The notes: generated by a model from the sequence alone, not told the origin. A DNA stretch of 64,000 bases from Triticum aestivum (GCF_018294505.1 NC_057813.1:318641191-318705190), one strand, 5' to 3'; positions 36,201-47,225 are shown, counted from the first letter of the stretch. Translations and numbers: made by a program.

Positions 36201-37415
36201 CGATGGGCGGAGCGGCGGCCTGAGTTCGGCCGGGTGCGGGAACACGGCTGCAGCGCTCGAGAGAGCGAGTTGGGGTGCGGGTTGAGTTCCTGGCGAGGTC
36301 TGGAGCATGTTCACGTGCCCAGGAGCGACGAACACGGCCTCTGGCCATGGCGGCGAGGAGCTCAGGCGGCGGCGCAAATCGGTCACGGGCGGAACGGTGG
36401 CCATGGCGAGAAAAGGAGCACAGGAGCAAGGGGAGAGGAGGCAGGGGCTCACGGCGAGTCGGTTGGTGCAGACGGCGAGCTCGGGGGAGGTTGGATGGCG
36501 ACGTAGTGAAGCCGGCGATCTCGGGCGGCCGGAGATGGGGCAGACGGCGTGGGCGGCGATGCAGGGCTCCCGGCGTTGTGTAGCTCCATGAAGGGTCGGG
36601 GGCGTCGGGACGGAGCCTTTGGTCACTCTGGTGGGGTGGAACGACGGTGGTGGCTACGACTGCGACGAGCGGCGGCGACGGCGGTTCTCGGTCGCGTGAG
36701 TGAGAGAGCCAGAGAAGAGGGAAGAAAGCACGGGAGAGAGTGAGAGGGCCTGGGGGGCGCGTGGCGATGCCAGAGAAGGCCAGAGCGAAGCGGCAAGCAG
36801 GAGGTGGCCGTCGGTGGCCGTGCGCGTGCTGGCGCGCCGCGGGCACACGCCCTCGTCCTTCTGGCGCAAGGAGGAGGATGATTGGCAGCGCCAGGTGGGC
36901 TAGGCCGGTTGGCCTGCGGTTAGGTTGCCAGGTAAGTGGCCCAGGTGCTGATCTCTCTCTCTCTGTGTGTTAATTTATTGTTTCTGTTTTTCTATTTATT
37001 CTGTTTTGTTTTGATTTAGTAAAATACTAAACCATTTTATAAAATCCTGGAAATAATTAGGGGTGTTGTCTGAATTATTCCAGTGACCCATAACAATTTC
37101 CAACATTTTTGGAGCACCTAAAATATATATAGCATTTAAATAGCTCCAGTTCAAATATGTTTGAATTAATTCAAAGCCCAAATATGTCCTGCAAAAATGT
37201 AAACCATCTTTGGTAGATGCTTCCACCTCAAACCAGAAATGTTGAACATTTTTAAAGGGCATTCTGAGTTCAATGGAAAAGATTTTATTTTGACCCAAGT
37301 TGAATTCATTTGGTGCTAGGATTTGAGAATCCCCATTTCATAGTTAAATGAAATTTAGACATGATGACATGATGATCATGCAAGGACAAGCAAAGGCTAA
37401 GCTAGGGCTGTGACA
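33260..37415 (-). repeat. LARD 5' LTR (4156 bp)
   Basis: Collinear with 25596-29757 and flanked by ATCTT at 37416-37420. The GC-rich block here (36000-36930) keeps a 230-codon minus-strand frame at 36154-36846. It is not open in the other LTR and is Pro/Arg/Ser-rich, so I treat it as composition. Confidence 0.9.
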
Positions 37416-37420
37416 ATCTT

Positions 37421-37514
37421 ATTGGTTGATACATCAAGAAACAAGAAACAAGGTGGGAGTAAATGCACCGCGCCTAAGTGTTTTGGGATTATTTAGTTTT
37501 CGTAAGGTGACTTC
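37421..37514. mobile_element. Stowaway-type element, middle segment
   Basis: Continues the element begun at 25419 and runs to GTAAGGTGACTTC, where a Harbinger-type MITE is inserted. The matching right tip is at 55388-55409. Confidence 0.55.
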
Positions 37515-37643
37515 AAGTGAGTACAATAAGGTATAGTCGGCAGGTTGTAAGATGTAAAGTAATATTTCTAATGCTTAGTTGGAGGAGAGAGGATAGGGGA
37601 GAGAATGTAAGCGGGCTCTCATGCAAGAGCCACCTGCAGCACG
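37515..37643. mobile_element. Harbinger-type MITE, left half
   Basis: It starts AAGTGAGTACAATAAGG and runs to the CACTA insertion at 37644. Its right half is 55240-55387, ending ATTAACCATGCTC, and the ends are imperfect inverted repeats. TTC (37512-37514) versus TTA (55388-55390) would be the target duplication with one change. Confidence 0.55.
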
Positions 37644-37659
37644 CACTAATAGAAAAAAG

Positions 37660-38175
37660 GTTGTTAGTAGCGCACCTGTTTTTGCTATTAATGGCACACT
37701 ATAGTTGCGCAACTCACGCCACTAGTAACAGATTGTAATGGTGCACCACTAGTATCCCAGATAATAGTGGCGCACCACATAGTATGCCATTACTATGTCT
37801 AACAGTGTGCCATTACTATGCCTCCTAGGGGGGCCATATTTACCTTCACCTATGCCCCAAGTGCGCCATTACTATGCCCCATAATGCGCCACTGGTATTT
37901 AGCCTTGGTGCGCCACTAATTCTCAATATGGTTCGCCACTACTATGAATATTAGGAATTATTTTATATTTTGCTTTTTTGGTATTTGCATAGGTTACAAA
38001 ATACGTTATAGCATAGAATGTAAACATCACACAATAGAATTTCCATCATATTAGTCTCCAAATTCGAAATAGCGAACAAAGTTCAAACATTAGCCAAGTT
38101 AAGGTCTCGAGACATTAGCAAAGTTCATCATATTAGCCGAGTTTGTCGTCACATTACAAAGTTGATATCGATCAT
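37660..38175. repeat. CACTA left subterminal repeats
   Basis: Degenerate units of AATGGCGCACC and its inverse (GTGCGCCATTACTA) are spread over 37660-37950. AT-rich DNA without genes follows, up to the viroplasmin-like stop. Confidence 0.7.
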
Positions 38176-38388
38176 CTAAACTACCATCACATAGAAGAGA
38201 GCTGTGGTCACGATGAGCATCATCGCGATGAAAGTGATCTTCATCCGGTTCCTCCAACGCTCCCTCCTCTCTCCCGCTAGATAGCGTGCATATCTAGCTT
38301 CCGCCTCCACCCTAGTGGTGTACCCTTTGTAACTGTTACCGCTGAAACGGTGAACCTGTCTCCGACACTCCTCCCAATCATCGTAGAC
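38176..38388 (-). pseudogene. CACTA-encoded RNase H1-N/viroplasmin-like protein, 3' exon part
   Basis: The frame reads VYDDWEECRRQVHRFSGNSY followed by KGYTTRVEAEARYARYL: the small RNase H1 N-terminal (viroplasmin) fold known to bind RNA/DNA hybrids. It then has a basic linker and a C-terminal hydrophobic helix (FIAMMLIVTTALFYVMVV), suggesting a membrane anchor. The first 13 codons lie at 41731-41769, beyond a solo LTR. With the 5-bp target duplication counted once, the two parts join in frame to 83 codons plus stop. Confidence 0.75.
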
Positions 38389-38393
38389 TCCGG

Positions 38394-41300
38394 TGTAACA
38401 TCCCACAATTCTAAATTTTGGAATGTTATATTAAATAGATAGATTGATTGTTTGTTTGATGGTTGCGTGATTGATTGACTGAAGGTGAGTGAATTTGAAA
38501 CTTTTGAAAGTTAAATGAGAGGGAATAAAAGAACTTTCCCAAACTTTGACCTTTGCTTTCTAATCTCCCGGATTTTCAAATTCATTTCAACACAAAACCC
38601 TGGAGAGAAGATGACATGACTTCTTCAATTTAAATAAATGAAAAGGGTTTCGAAAAGGTTTGAAGTTTATTTGGAAATATTTCAAATTCAGAAACTTTAA
38701 TCAACTCATTGATTTTCATGAGAGAAGATAAAATGACTTCTTCAAACCATTTGAAATATGAGTTGGGAGTTTCAAAGAAATCAAATTTAAAGTCCCTTCG
38801 AAATTATTTTCAATCTGGAGTTATTTGAGTTTTATTCAAATTATTTTTCTCCAAAAAAATATATATGGAAAACAGGGTAACATGATTCCCTACAATAGAA
38901 AATTGGAGAGAAATAAATTTAAATCATTCTGGTATTTTTAAAATGATTTTTATTGGATTTTATTGGACCGGTAGCACTCTTTGATTTATCTGAATTTTTG
39001 TGGACTTTATTTGATGCTAGAAAAATGTTCATGTTGTCAAAAATCTTTTTCTGAAAACTTTCATTATATAATATGCCTATATAATATTTTATTTTAGTTT
39101 TTTTATTCAGTATTTCCTTTTCTGTTACTATAAAAAACAAACTACACATGCGCCGGCAATTAACCGTCGCCCCCGAGCGTAGCATAGTTGCAGCAGGCCG
39201 GCCCGTTTTTCTTTTGTTTTCTTTCTTTTCAGTAATGTTTAGTCTTTTTTTTGAAACAAATTTCAAAAAGAAGACTTCGAAATAAAAAAAAAAAATGCAG
39301 CCCGTGTACGCACGCGGCGGCCAAAGGCTTTAGGCCCGTGCGAGCTTTTCTCCTTTGTTTCGTTTATTTTTCATTTACGTTTGGTCCCACATTGCCTAGC
39401 CTTTGACCCCTAAACCTCCTTTCACCTGTAAATATAGATTCATAGGGCCCAAAAAAAATCATCTGATTTGGGTTAAATCAAAATTTTGGTTTGACTATAT
39501 TCACTAAAAATATATATTTCTCCTCTCCGGCGGAAATTCTGGAAGTCGTCTCCTCTCTCTGAAGTCGTCTTTTCTCTACCTTATAAAGGTATTTTTCTTT
39601 GTTTTTCTATATATACTCATGTAGCTTATTATTTCTAAACTAGTACGGTAGAATAATTAGATTTATAAATTAGTCCCTGTATTTACATTTTTGGACTATA
39701 ATTCTTTTAGCCATAGCCCGTTTTCTTCCGTAAAACGGCTTGGCCCCGATTTTTCAAATAGCCATAACTTTTTACTCGTTCATCCAAATTAGATGAAACC
39801 AGCGCCTACATTTTCGTCTTGATTCCACCTATCAAGCGAACCTATCCCAACAACTTTTTGAAATTTTCAAATTTCGAAATTTGTTCAGATTCATACTCAA
39901 ATTTCTTTTGATCATATCTTTTTATCCATACCTCCATTTTCGATGAAACCAACGCCAAAATCTTCGTAATGATCCCCTCTGTCCACACCAACTTGAACAT
40001 GTTTTTGACTCTTGTTTCGTCTGTTTCTTGAGTTCCATAATTCTGTTTTAGTTGACTCTTTTTGCAAATCGAAGCTCTTGTCCTAAAATTTCTGATAAGG
40101 CCAAATTCATTTGATTTTGTTACTATTAGAAATTGTTTTATGTTGCTAGAGTAAGTTGTTTGTTTTCAAAGTTTTTCGAGATCTTCTCTTCGATTCTTTT
40201 GGATGAGTGCTTATGTATGCAATTGCTTGCTCGCGATAGATTGACCGAAGTGTGACGAGTAGAACTATCAGGAGTTATGAGTGCGAATCATCTTCATTCA
40301 ATAGTACAAGGCAAGTTCACACTTTGATCATATCCCTTTGATACCCCGTTTTTATGCATTAGTTTCACCCTCAAACATTGCATGGTTAGGATCTGATTAA
40401 CATATGGGTATTGGGAAGTAGTTGATGAGGTAGGAACCTATTTTCCTGCATTCAAACCTTGGGAGTTACTTCTACGCTGCTTATATTGCTATTGCTATGC
40501 TAGTAGACGTGCATTGGATTGAGTGTATCCATGACAGATGTGAGATTGTTAATTAATGGTTCAACTTAAGGTGGCTACTTAAATACACATCTGGGTGGAT
40601 TGGTTGGGGCACCCTGGAGAACCCAGTGCTTGCCCAAGGGAATCCTCGAGGACCTGTGTGATTACCCTATGGAATGCCACCCAGGCTCAATGGGATCATA
40701 AGATTATTCATGCTAGAAACTTCCGTGTGCAGCCACAAGCTATTATGGGCTCTAGAATAGTCGAGTATGTTGCATAACCTCTTCCAGTGGTAGGCTAGCA
40801 AATGTAGGGGATGTAGGTTGGTACTGTCTACCCGGGGTTAGAGTTAATGCTTCTGAAAGACCGTGTCTCAGTCATCCGTTTCTCAAACACTATGTAGTGC
40901 GAGAAATCCAACGGAGGAGATCGAGTCTTGTGGGGAAAAGTGCGCAAACCTCTGCAGAGTGTATAAACTAATCATGGTTAGCCGTGTCCCCGGTTATGGA
41001 CATCTTGAGTATCTGGTTCTTTGATTATCATGTTGATCTCATCATGTTACTTAAATAATTTGTTGGGTTGATAAATACTCCCTCCGTTCCTAAACATTTG
41101 TCTTTCTATAGATTTCAACAAGTGACTACATACGGAGCAAAATGAGTGAATCTACACTCTAAAATATGTCTATATACATCCATATGTGGTAGTCCATTTG
41201 AAATCTCTAGAAAGACAAATATTTAGGAACATATGGAGTATTAATTTGGGATTGAGTTGGAGGAACCTTCTCAATATTTTCAACAAACTTTGTAGTTAAA

Positions 41301-41730
41301 TAAAATATATTCCTTTGTAGTAGGGAAAAATTGGCATTATGCAAAAACAATAACCATAGAGCTTTTCTACCAGCCATATATGCATGTAGTGATAGCTATT
41401 ATTCATCATTATCCTATGGTGTGAATTTGCCAGTACATTCAATGTACTGACCCTTTGTGGCTGCAACGTCTCATGTTGCAGGAATCTTACGACAAGTAAG
41501 TGATACGTTAGGGTTACGATTTCTACACTCAACTTTGCCGTTGGTGTTGATGGGAATCCACAACCTTGTTGTTACTTCCGCTATTTGGATTGAGTGTAAT
41601 AGTATTTACGTTACTTTATACATGTGATTTACCTCTGTTATAAATCCTCGAGTACTGTGTGTGTCAGCATACCGATCCAGGGATGACACTTAAGCACAGA
41701 GACTTGACCGTCTGAGGTCGGGTCTCTACA
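38394..41730 (+). repeat. Solo LTR (3337 bp) of a gypsy-type element
   Basis: It starts TGTAACATCCC and ends GGGTCTCTACA, with a perfect 5-bp target duplication TCCGG at 38389-38393 and 41731-41735. There is no second LTR or internal domain, so unequal recombination removed the rest. A TATA-like TGTAAATATAG near 39427 suggests plus orientation. A Stowaway MITE sits inside at 41078-41238. Confidence 0.88.
41078..41238. mobile_element. Stowaway MITE inside the solo LTR
   Basis: It starts CTCCCTCCGTTCCTAAA and ends TTTAGGAACATATGGAG, with TA at 41076-41077 and 41239-41240. The arms (TTTGTCTTTCTA and TAGAAAGACAAA) are inverted repeats. This is a very common Triticeae family. Confidence 0.92.
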
Positions 41731-41769
41731 TCCGGGAACCTTAACCTTGTACACGACATACGACATCAT
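41731..41769 (-). pseudogene. Viroplasmin-like gene, 5' part
   Basis: MMSYVVYKVKVPG begins at ATG 41769 and supplies the first strand of the fold (YVVYKVKVPGVYDDWEE across the gap). A second ATG follows at 41766. The split falls between Gly and Val of PGVYDDW. Confidence 0.75.
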
Positions 41770-42011
41770 CTCTATGCACTAGACAAACAAAACGTTAGTA
41801 GCAATTCACAGATAATATATAAGCAATATATAAGTATGCAACAAAAGGATCGGAAGAGAAAAGCAACACATTAATAGCACGATTCATGGTCCTACTAATA
41901 AATAACATCGATTACATATAAGTTGAACGACTGTCCAAACTAAAGAGACATACAAGTTCATTAAAATTTAATTACAACATGAGCTAATCGATATTTCAGA
42001 ACTACATAGCA

Positions 42012-42628
42012 TCAATACTTTCGACTCGACTCAGGGACCATAGCATGGATGAAGCCGCCGTCTATCGTGATGGTCATGAATGTGCGGTCGTTGTCAGCCT
42101 GCATTTGTAGCATTGTATCTATTTCATTGTTGGACGGTTGATATTTGAGGTAGAACTGCCCCGAGTTATGAAGGACATCTTGAAAGATGATTTCCGCAAA
42201 CTCTGACTGGATGCGAAAGAATTCTTGTCTGATGTCCGTGTCCTGGATTGACGACAAGCATGCAGCCCAGTCTTTGAGATTATTTGGTAGCATAAGGTGA
42301 TTATGATCCCGTACGACGCCCACATGTGATGGAGGGCATAGTAGGCATCCTTCTGACTGCCAGGCGGCTCCTTAACGCAGGGGAACGTCGTCACGTGGGT
42401 GAACACGTGCTTGTCGTACCTACAAATTGGCCTCTTGAAGGTGCCTCCAGATTTGGCGTAGCCGGGGAGAGCATCATCAATAACTTTCTTGATATTTGTG
42501 TAGTCTTTCTTCGACTGACAGTCCGAGTCGAAATACGTGGCCATTGAATATTTCAGGCTTAAGAGGATGAGTGTGCAATGTGTGTCACTGCACAAAACAC
42601 AGAATGTTAGAAAAAAAAGAACGATCAA
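42012..42628 (-). pseudogene. CACTA Ulp1/C48-peptidase-like segment, frameshifted
   Basis: Two overlapping minus-strand frames (42119-42628 and 42012-42323) make one segment broken near 42318. It contains FDSDCQSKKDYTNIKKV, FTHVTTFPCVKEPPGSQKDA then YYALHHM, and LMLPNNLKDWAACLSSIQD. The layout resembles the C-terminal part of Ulp1-like (C48) proteins often carried by plant CACTA elements. Where C48 peptidases have the catalytic Cys (GxxxCGYY type), this reads GSQKDAYY, so it is probably not a protease. It lies about 240 bp upstream of the viroplasmin-like gene on the same strand. Confidence 0.6.
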
Positions 42629-42806
42629 AATCTAAGAAATCATATATTACAGGGCAGTGAGGGGATGACTTACTCAGAAAAGTAAGGCACGAGGAAGTTA
42701 TCCTTACCTGGGTTCGCCAGAATGATGCCTTAGAGGTATGAACTCGCGACTTGCCGGTCCCCAACGCTGCCCAAGATCTTGGCACACATGTAGAAGGGGT
42801 CGACTA

Positions 42807-43922
42807 TCACGATGTCCGGGGTCTTGTCTCTAATGATCCGCATCTCCATACTGAGCTAAAATAGCCGAATGAAGGTGTAGTGCAGCGGATGGAGGTTAAA
42901 CAGAGCATATATGTCATCAAACCGAGGACGATCATACGCCCGTTGGTGCTATCGACAAAGCCCTTGCCCTCTAGCACCTTGGCCACGAAAACCAGGTATG
43001 CCACATCATTCTCGGAGAGACGCCGCTTCTCCATAGAAAAAACGCAGTCATGCAGACTACGCATAGCATCGGTTGCAGCATTGAGCAGATTAGTCGGTAG
43101 CATCGGCCTATCCGCCACATGCACCGTCCTCGAGATATCCTTAGATATTGGTGGCTCGTCCTGAGCACGGATCGTACTCGGTGCCAGCTTGCTCGCACCC
43201 TTGTTATTTTTTGTTTTCCTTCCCTTCTGCTTCTTTTGCTGTAATGGGATCGAGTTCTGCTCAGAGACCGCCTTCTTGAGTGTGTTGGGGCTGATAATAT
43301 TTTGCACCTCGGCTATTTGAGTCTCGATGAAGGCGGCAGCTAGAGGCGTCTCCTGAGAACTGAACGCCAGACAATGCCTGTTGCAATTGGGTTTCTCCGC
43401 GGTACCAGCTAGATCGCGATCGTCTTTTGCAAGGTTTGGTTCTTGAGAAGGAGGCCCCAAGAATTTGTCACCGTACCCATGTTCGTTGAAGTACTTATCA
43501 ACGTCGGAAAATGTACCGTTGTCGTCATCCGGATCCTGTGCCATATGCATGTCTGGATCAGCTGACGGCGGTAGCGTTGCGGCGGTCTTGCCATGGCTTG
43601 GCGCCGGCACGACTGACAGTGTTGTCTGTGGGGTGTTGTCCCCCGCCCCCAAACGAATCTGGCTCTTCGGCCAAAGCAGGGGCTAGCTTAAGCAGGCGCT
43701 AAGGGTCATCACATCATCTTCGTCAGCCCCAGGGGGTCAAAACGGACGTAACAAGTCATCGCAGCCACGCAGCACCCGAACCAGTTGAACCCTGTACATG
43801 TTGGGTGGCATCGGATTACCGTGGAACATGCGGTTGCCCGGTTGAACGATTCTGTCCTTGGCAACATTGATCAACTCGCTGTCTACGAAGTGCAGGAGAG
43901 TGCATGGAACGTCGACGGCGCC
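42807..43922 (-). pseudogene. CACTA second gene, exon 3
   Basis: It begins after TTTTCGCAG (43923 side) with VPCTLLHFVDSELINVAKDR, then RMFHGNPMPPNMYRVQLV. It continues in another frame (42807-43652) with an acidic region (PDDDNGTFSDVDKYFNEHG), a Lys-rich stretch (KKQKGRKTKNNKG) and LSENDVAYLVFVAKVLEGKG. A frame change near 43650-43740 breaks continuity. The family is a CACTA accessory (TnpA-like) protein, presumed to bind subterminal repeats. Confidence 0.6.
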
Positions 43923-43998
43923 CTGCGAAAACATGTAGGGCGTCAGGGATGCCCAGTCAAAGGCAAGGAGATGAAGTCATCGGCCGAGGCTTAATTAC

Positions 43999-44595
43999 CG
44001 TGATGGCGTCGAGCTCGGCTAATGTCGAGGCACCGCCAACGGCAGGCGTGCAAGTGACGGAGGGGCCGCTTGCTGCCGAGGTGCCGGCCGGCGTATTCTT
44101 CCCACACCCGGGTGCATTAAGCTCCAATGCCGACGCTGGCGCTCGGGACACCAATGCCGCCTCCACCGGAGACACCAATGGCGCTGGTGCGTTGTGCGAG
44201 TTGCTGCCCGTGAAGCTGGGAATCGGGGGCGGCCCCTGTTGTCCGCCCGCAATCCACGCCTGCATCCCCTCAAGCAAGGTAGGCATAATGGCGGTGATCG
44301 TCGCTCCCAGTTGGTCTCGCACTTGCTCTTGGACTATCTCCGGAATCCGCGCCACTTGTACCTTGAGTTCTTTAACCTCGCGCTCCTGGCTTTCCGAGCT
44401 GGTCTTTATCTCCTTTCGCCCAGCCTTATAGTATTCCGAACATTTCATGGACAAGCCTTTGCCGGCCACAGAACCAGCTGACGAAGGCTTACTGAACTTA
44501 TCCTTGTTTTTGACTACGTTCAACGCACTATTTAAAGTGGTGTCCCAAGGGGCAGATGGGGAGCTCTGAGACCCCGCGCTACTGCTTTCAGTTTC
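43999..44595 (-). pseudogene. CACTA second gene, exon 2
   Basis: It is bounded by a canonical acceptor (CCGCAG before 44595) and donor (GTAATT from 43998). It encodes ETESSSAGSQSSPS, a coiled-coil-like segment (SESQEREVKELKVQVARIPE) and a Pro/Ala-rich tail. The introns are 101 bp (44596-44696) and 76 bp (43923-43998). Confidence 0.65.
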
Positions 44596-44696
44596 CTGCG
44601 GAAGGAACATGAACCATTTAGAAATTTGGCTTCATTAATTAGAATGCAACCATATGGAGCTAATTACGCGGGGGTGTATTCCTTACCAGAACAAGC

Positions 44697-45620
44697 TCAA
44701 GCGCCTTGGTCTTCGGATCCGTGGTAAGCTCTTTTGTTACGGGCCCTGACATAGTTCCTGGTCTGCTTGTATCGGGCCCTGACATAGTTCCTGGTCTGCT
44801 TGTCACGGTATTTATCGAAGAAGGGCGGTAGGCCTTGCTCGGCACGCTCCGCGTCCTCCTTGTCCTGTATAGGTTCCGCCACTCTGTAACCGCCGGGACC
44901 GAGTGTGTGTTGTCCTAAGTTCAAGTCCCGCATATCTTTCCCCCACTGACTTGATTTTGCGGATGCATTGCTCTCGCACTTGATCTTGAACTCCAGGTAG
45001 TCACCTTCGCTGATCGAAGGATTTATCTCTTTGATCTTCTTATAACTATCACCACTTAGAATCCTTCTCTTCACCGCGACTCTCCAAGTAGCCAGGGCCA
45101 TGCTCATCTTCATGAGGGTGGCACTATTCACTTTATTTCCTGAGAGGCGTGTGTTTACGAAGTCACCGGGGAACTTGTATAGTTCGTGCAGCTTTGTGAA
45201 GAGGAGGTTGCGCAAATTCCCTCGGTCACGATGCCTTAGGTTCTCGGTGTTGATCGAGACGATGCTCCGGAGAATGCACCCGAGTTGTCCCGCGTACCCA
45301 CTGACTAATTCTCTGGGCACCATTGGATGCCCACTAGAGGACACTTCAATAAATTCCTCCTTGACAGTGCCGAGCACGTTCGGGTGCCGGTCCTTCCGTT
45401 GCCTCTTCAGTTGGCTGCCATCTATGCATTTGCTGCCATCATCAGTGGTGGCATCCCCGGCGGCACCATCAATGGTGTCATCCCTGACGCCACTAGGGGT
45501 TGTGTAGTCGGGATTGGTGTCTTCCGCAGCGTCCTCATAGCGGTGAGGCTCTTCCTCCATCTCCTGGGACAGCTGCCAGAATGGCTTGCCCGAACCGCCG
45601 GCCTCATTGTTGTCGGCCAT
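44697..45620 (-). pseudogene. CACTA second gene, exon 1 (TnpA-like)
   Basis: It starts at MADNNEAGGSGKPFWQLSQE and has an acidic N-terminus, a basic patch (QLKRQRKDRHPN), the conserved LGCILRSIVSINTENLRH, FPGDFVNTRLSGNKVNS and LGPGGYRVAEPI. Near the 3' end an imperfect 33-bp tandem duplication (about 44738-44806, repeating QTRNYVRAR) shifts the reading frame away from the family consensus. The donor is at 44696. It matches the Ptta/En-Spm plant transposase-associated family by recognition. Confidence 0.7.
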
Positions 45621-46162
45621 GTTCGCTCTAAATAGTAAAAAGGCTACTAGAGTTATTGGATGAGATCAGGGTAGTATGTACTATAGTTATTACAAATCAG
45701 CATGTTAGCACTGACTATTTTTTTCTGCAACAGGTGAGTTAATTAACCTTTTTGAAAATTCACAACAACAACAAAATCCTATAGAAAGTAATTTCACTGC
45801 TATTTCCTGTCATGTCATCATTAACCAAGGAAGAATTTACACTAATAGTACACACTCCATATAGGTATAGATTATACCATTAGTAATAACTATGCATTGC
45901 TCATGTTGTAAAAAGGCACAAAAAGAGAGCAACTGACATTAGTAATAACTATGAGTTGATATCACACTTCTATATGTATAACACAAGAGGCATTGTGTTG
46001 ATTTGGATTTTTATTTACTTCTTTTTTTTGCAGGTGGATTTTTATTTACTTCATTGTTCACAGTTTTATCCTATATTAGTAATCAACTCTCTGGTTTCAA
46101 CTTAAGGGAAAACTATAAAAGCCACTTAGAAATATTTGCTTTGTAGAAATAACATTGTCTAT
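45621..46162. other. AT-rich CACTA interior
   Basis: No gene or repeat structure recognised between the second gene's start and the hairpin. Confidence 0.5.
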
Positions 46163-46295
46163 AAATGTTGATTATTTTTTGTTTCGGTTGAGAATCGGGC
46201 ACCTTCTAGGTCAAGAAAATTTGGCATGACCTTTGCTAATTTTCTTGACCTAGGAGTGCCCCATTCTTAACCGAAACGGAAATTAATCAACATTT
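46163..46295. repeat. Long inverted repeat (about 60-nt arms, 15-nt loop)
   Basis: Arms 46163-46222 and 46238-46295 are complementary with few mismatches (GTTTCGGTTGAGAAT with ATTCTTAACCGAAAC; TAGGTCAAGAAAATT with AATTTTCTTGACCTA). The right arm and loop resemble the TnpD leader at 53298-53382 (TTGGCATGAC and ACCGAAACGGAAAT). A transcript would fold into a near-perfect hairpin. Confidence 0.85.
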
Positions 46296-46386
46296 CAGGA
46301 GAAAGGGGTATCATAACATTATATATCATCTCCAGCCAAAGCAAAGCTTCACTCAAGAACAACTGAAGCGCATATGTGAACGTTAC

Positions 46387-46800
46387 TTGATGAAACAGAG
46401 CATATGTAGCTTGCAGTCCAGCAAAAGCAGAGGAGGAGATGCTCTGTTTCAGCAACCAATGCCTTTCTTTTTTCTTTTTATCTTCATTGATGAATGTTGT
46501 CAAACACACGCGCACAGTCGTCTTATTACTGCCAACACCAATTCAACACCAATTCAGCAACACCAAGAAGTGTAAGCACCTGCAAATTGAGCCGTAAATC
46601 TATTGACACCGAATACCAATATCTCCTCTCAATAGAGGAGGCCACAACTAGAGTAGCCTTTGTTTCGGATGAAGTTTTTCAGCTACACGGACGAAACAGA
46701 GCATGCAGCAATAATAGAGGAGATGCTCTATTTTTGGCAACCAATGCCTTTCTTTATTCTCTCTTTTTTACTTCACTAATGAATGCTGGCAACACACTAT
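46387..46800. repeat. Two related segments containing GAAACAGAGCAT hairpins
   Basis: 46390-46520 and 46692-46800 share GAAACAGAGCAT, AGAGGAGATGCTCT, GCAACCAATGCCTTTCTT and AATGAATG(T/C)TG. In the first, GAAACAGAGCAT pairs perfectly with ATGCTCTGTTTC. Confidence 0.7.
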
Positions 46801-47068
46801 GATAGTGAACCGACATGCAAATTCGCTTATTGATATGGATTATAACTATCTACTCAGCTGTCCTGGGTGATATTGGCAGTTAGGTGCAAACACTACGGTA
46901 GCAGCAACATCACAATTGCAGAAGATCACAAGTTCAGAAGATCTTCTATAATTGGCAAACACTACAGTAGCAGCAGCATCACAATATTGGGATCTTGCCG
47001 CTGCCCAAAAAAGGTGCAGTAGGCAGGATTACACACATAAAACAGAGCACACTCTGTAATTTTCTGAC

Positions 47069-47154
47069 CTGATAGTTGCTTCTCCTTGGTCTTCTGGATC
47101 TTCAAAACTTTCTTCACAATCTTTTTCTCTTCGACAAGGAAAGCATGGATGATC
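47069..47154 (-). pseudogene. RPL34: Ribosomal protein eL34 fragment, second exon
   Basis: It encodes [20 protein letters not shown] then KTKEKQLS, the C-terminal helix of cytosolic ribosomal protein eL34. It follows acceptor TTACAG and is joined by a 71-bp intron (47155-47225, GT...AG) to the upstream exon; splicing keeps frame (VRE-R-IIHAF). The exon appears to end at CTATCAG followed by GTCAGA. No start exon or intact stop context of a normal gene is visible, so this is a captured fragment inside the CACTA. Confidence 0.85.
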
Positions 47155-47225
47155 CTGTAACAAACACGTTAGATAATAGACGATAGAGAACGATAACCCA
47201 AGCAGTTACAACAAGATGCACTAAC

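Larger units (their letters stand above)
25596..37415 (-). mobile_element. Non-coding LTR retrotransposon (LARD-like), minus strand
   Basis: LTRs 25596-29757 and 33260-37415 begin TGTCAGGACC and end GGCTGTGACA. The 5-bp target duplication ATCTT is perfect (25591-25595 and 37416-37420). The primer site at 33243-33255 and the purine tract at 29758-29770 show minus-strand orientation. The 3.5-kb interior has no gag or pol: the longest frames are about 110 codons without domains. It must move using another element's proteins. The LTRs show five differences in their first 165 bp. Confidence 0.9.

Noticed and set aside
36154..36846. 230-codon minus-strand frame in the LARD 5' LTR
   Set aside because: Not open in the other LTR copy, low-complexity, no domain.
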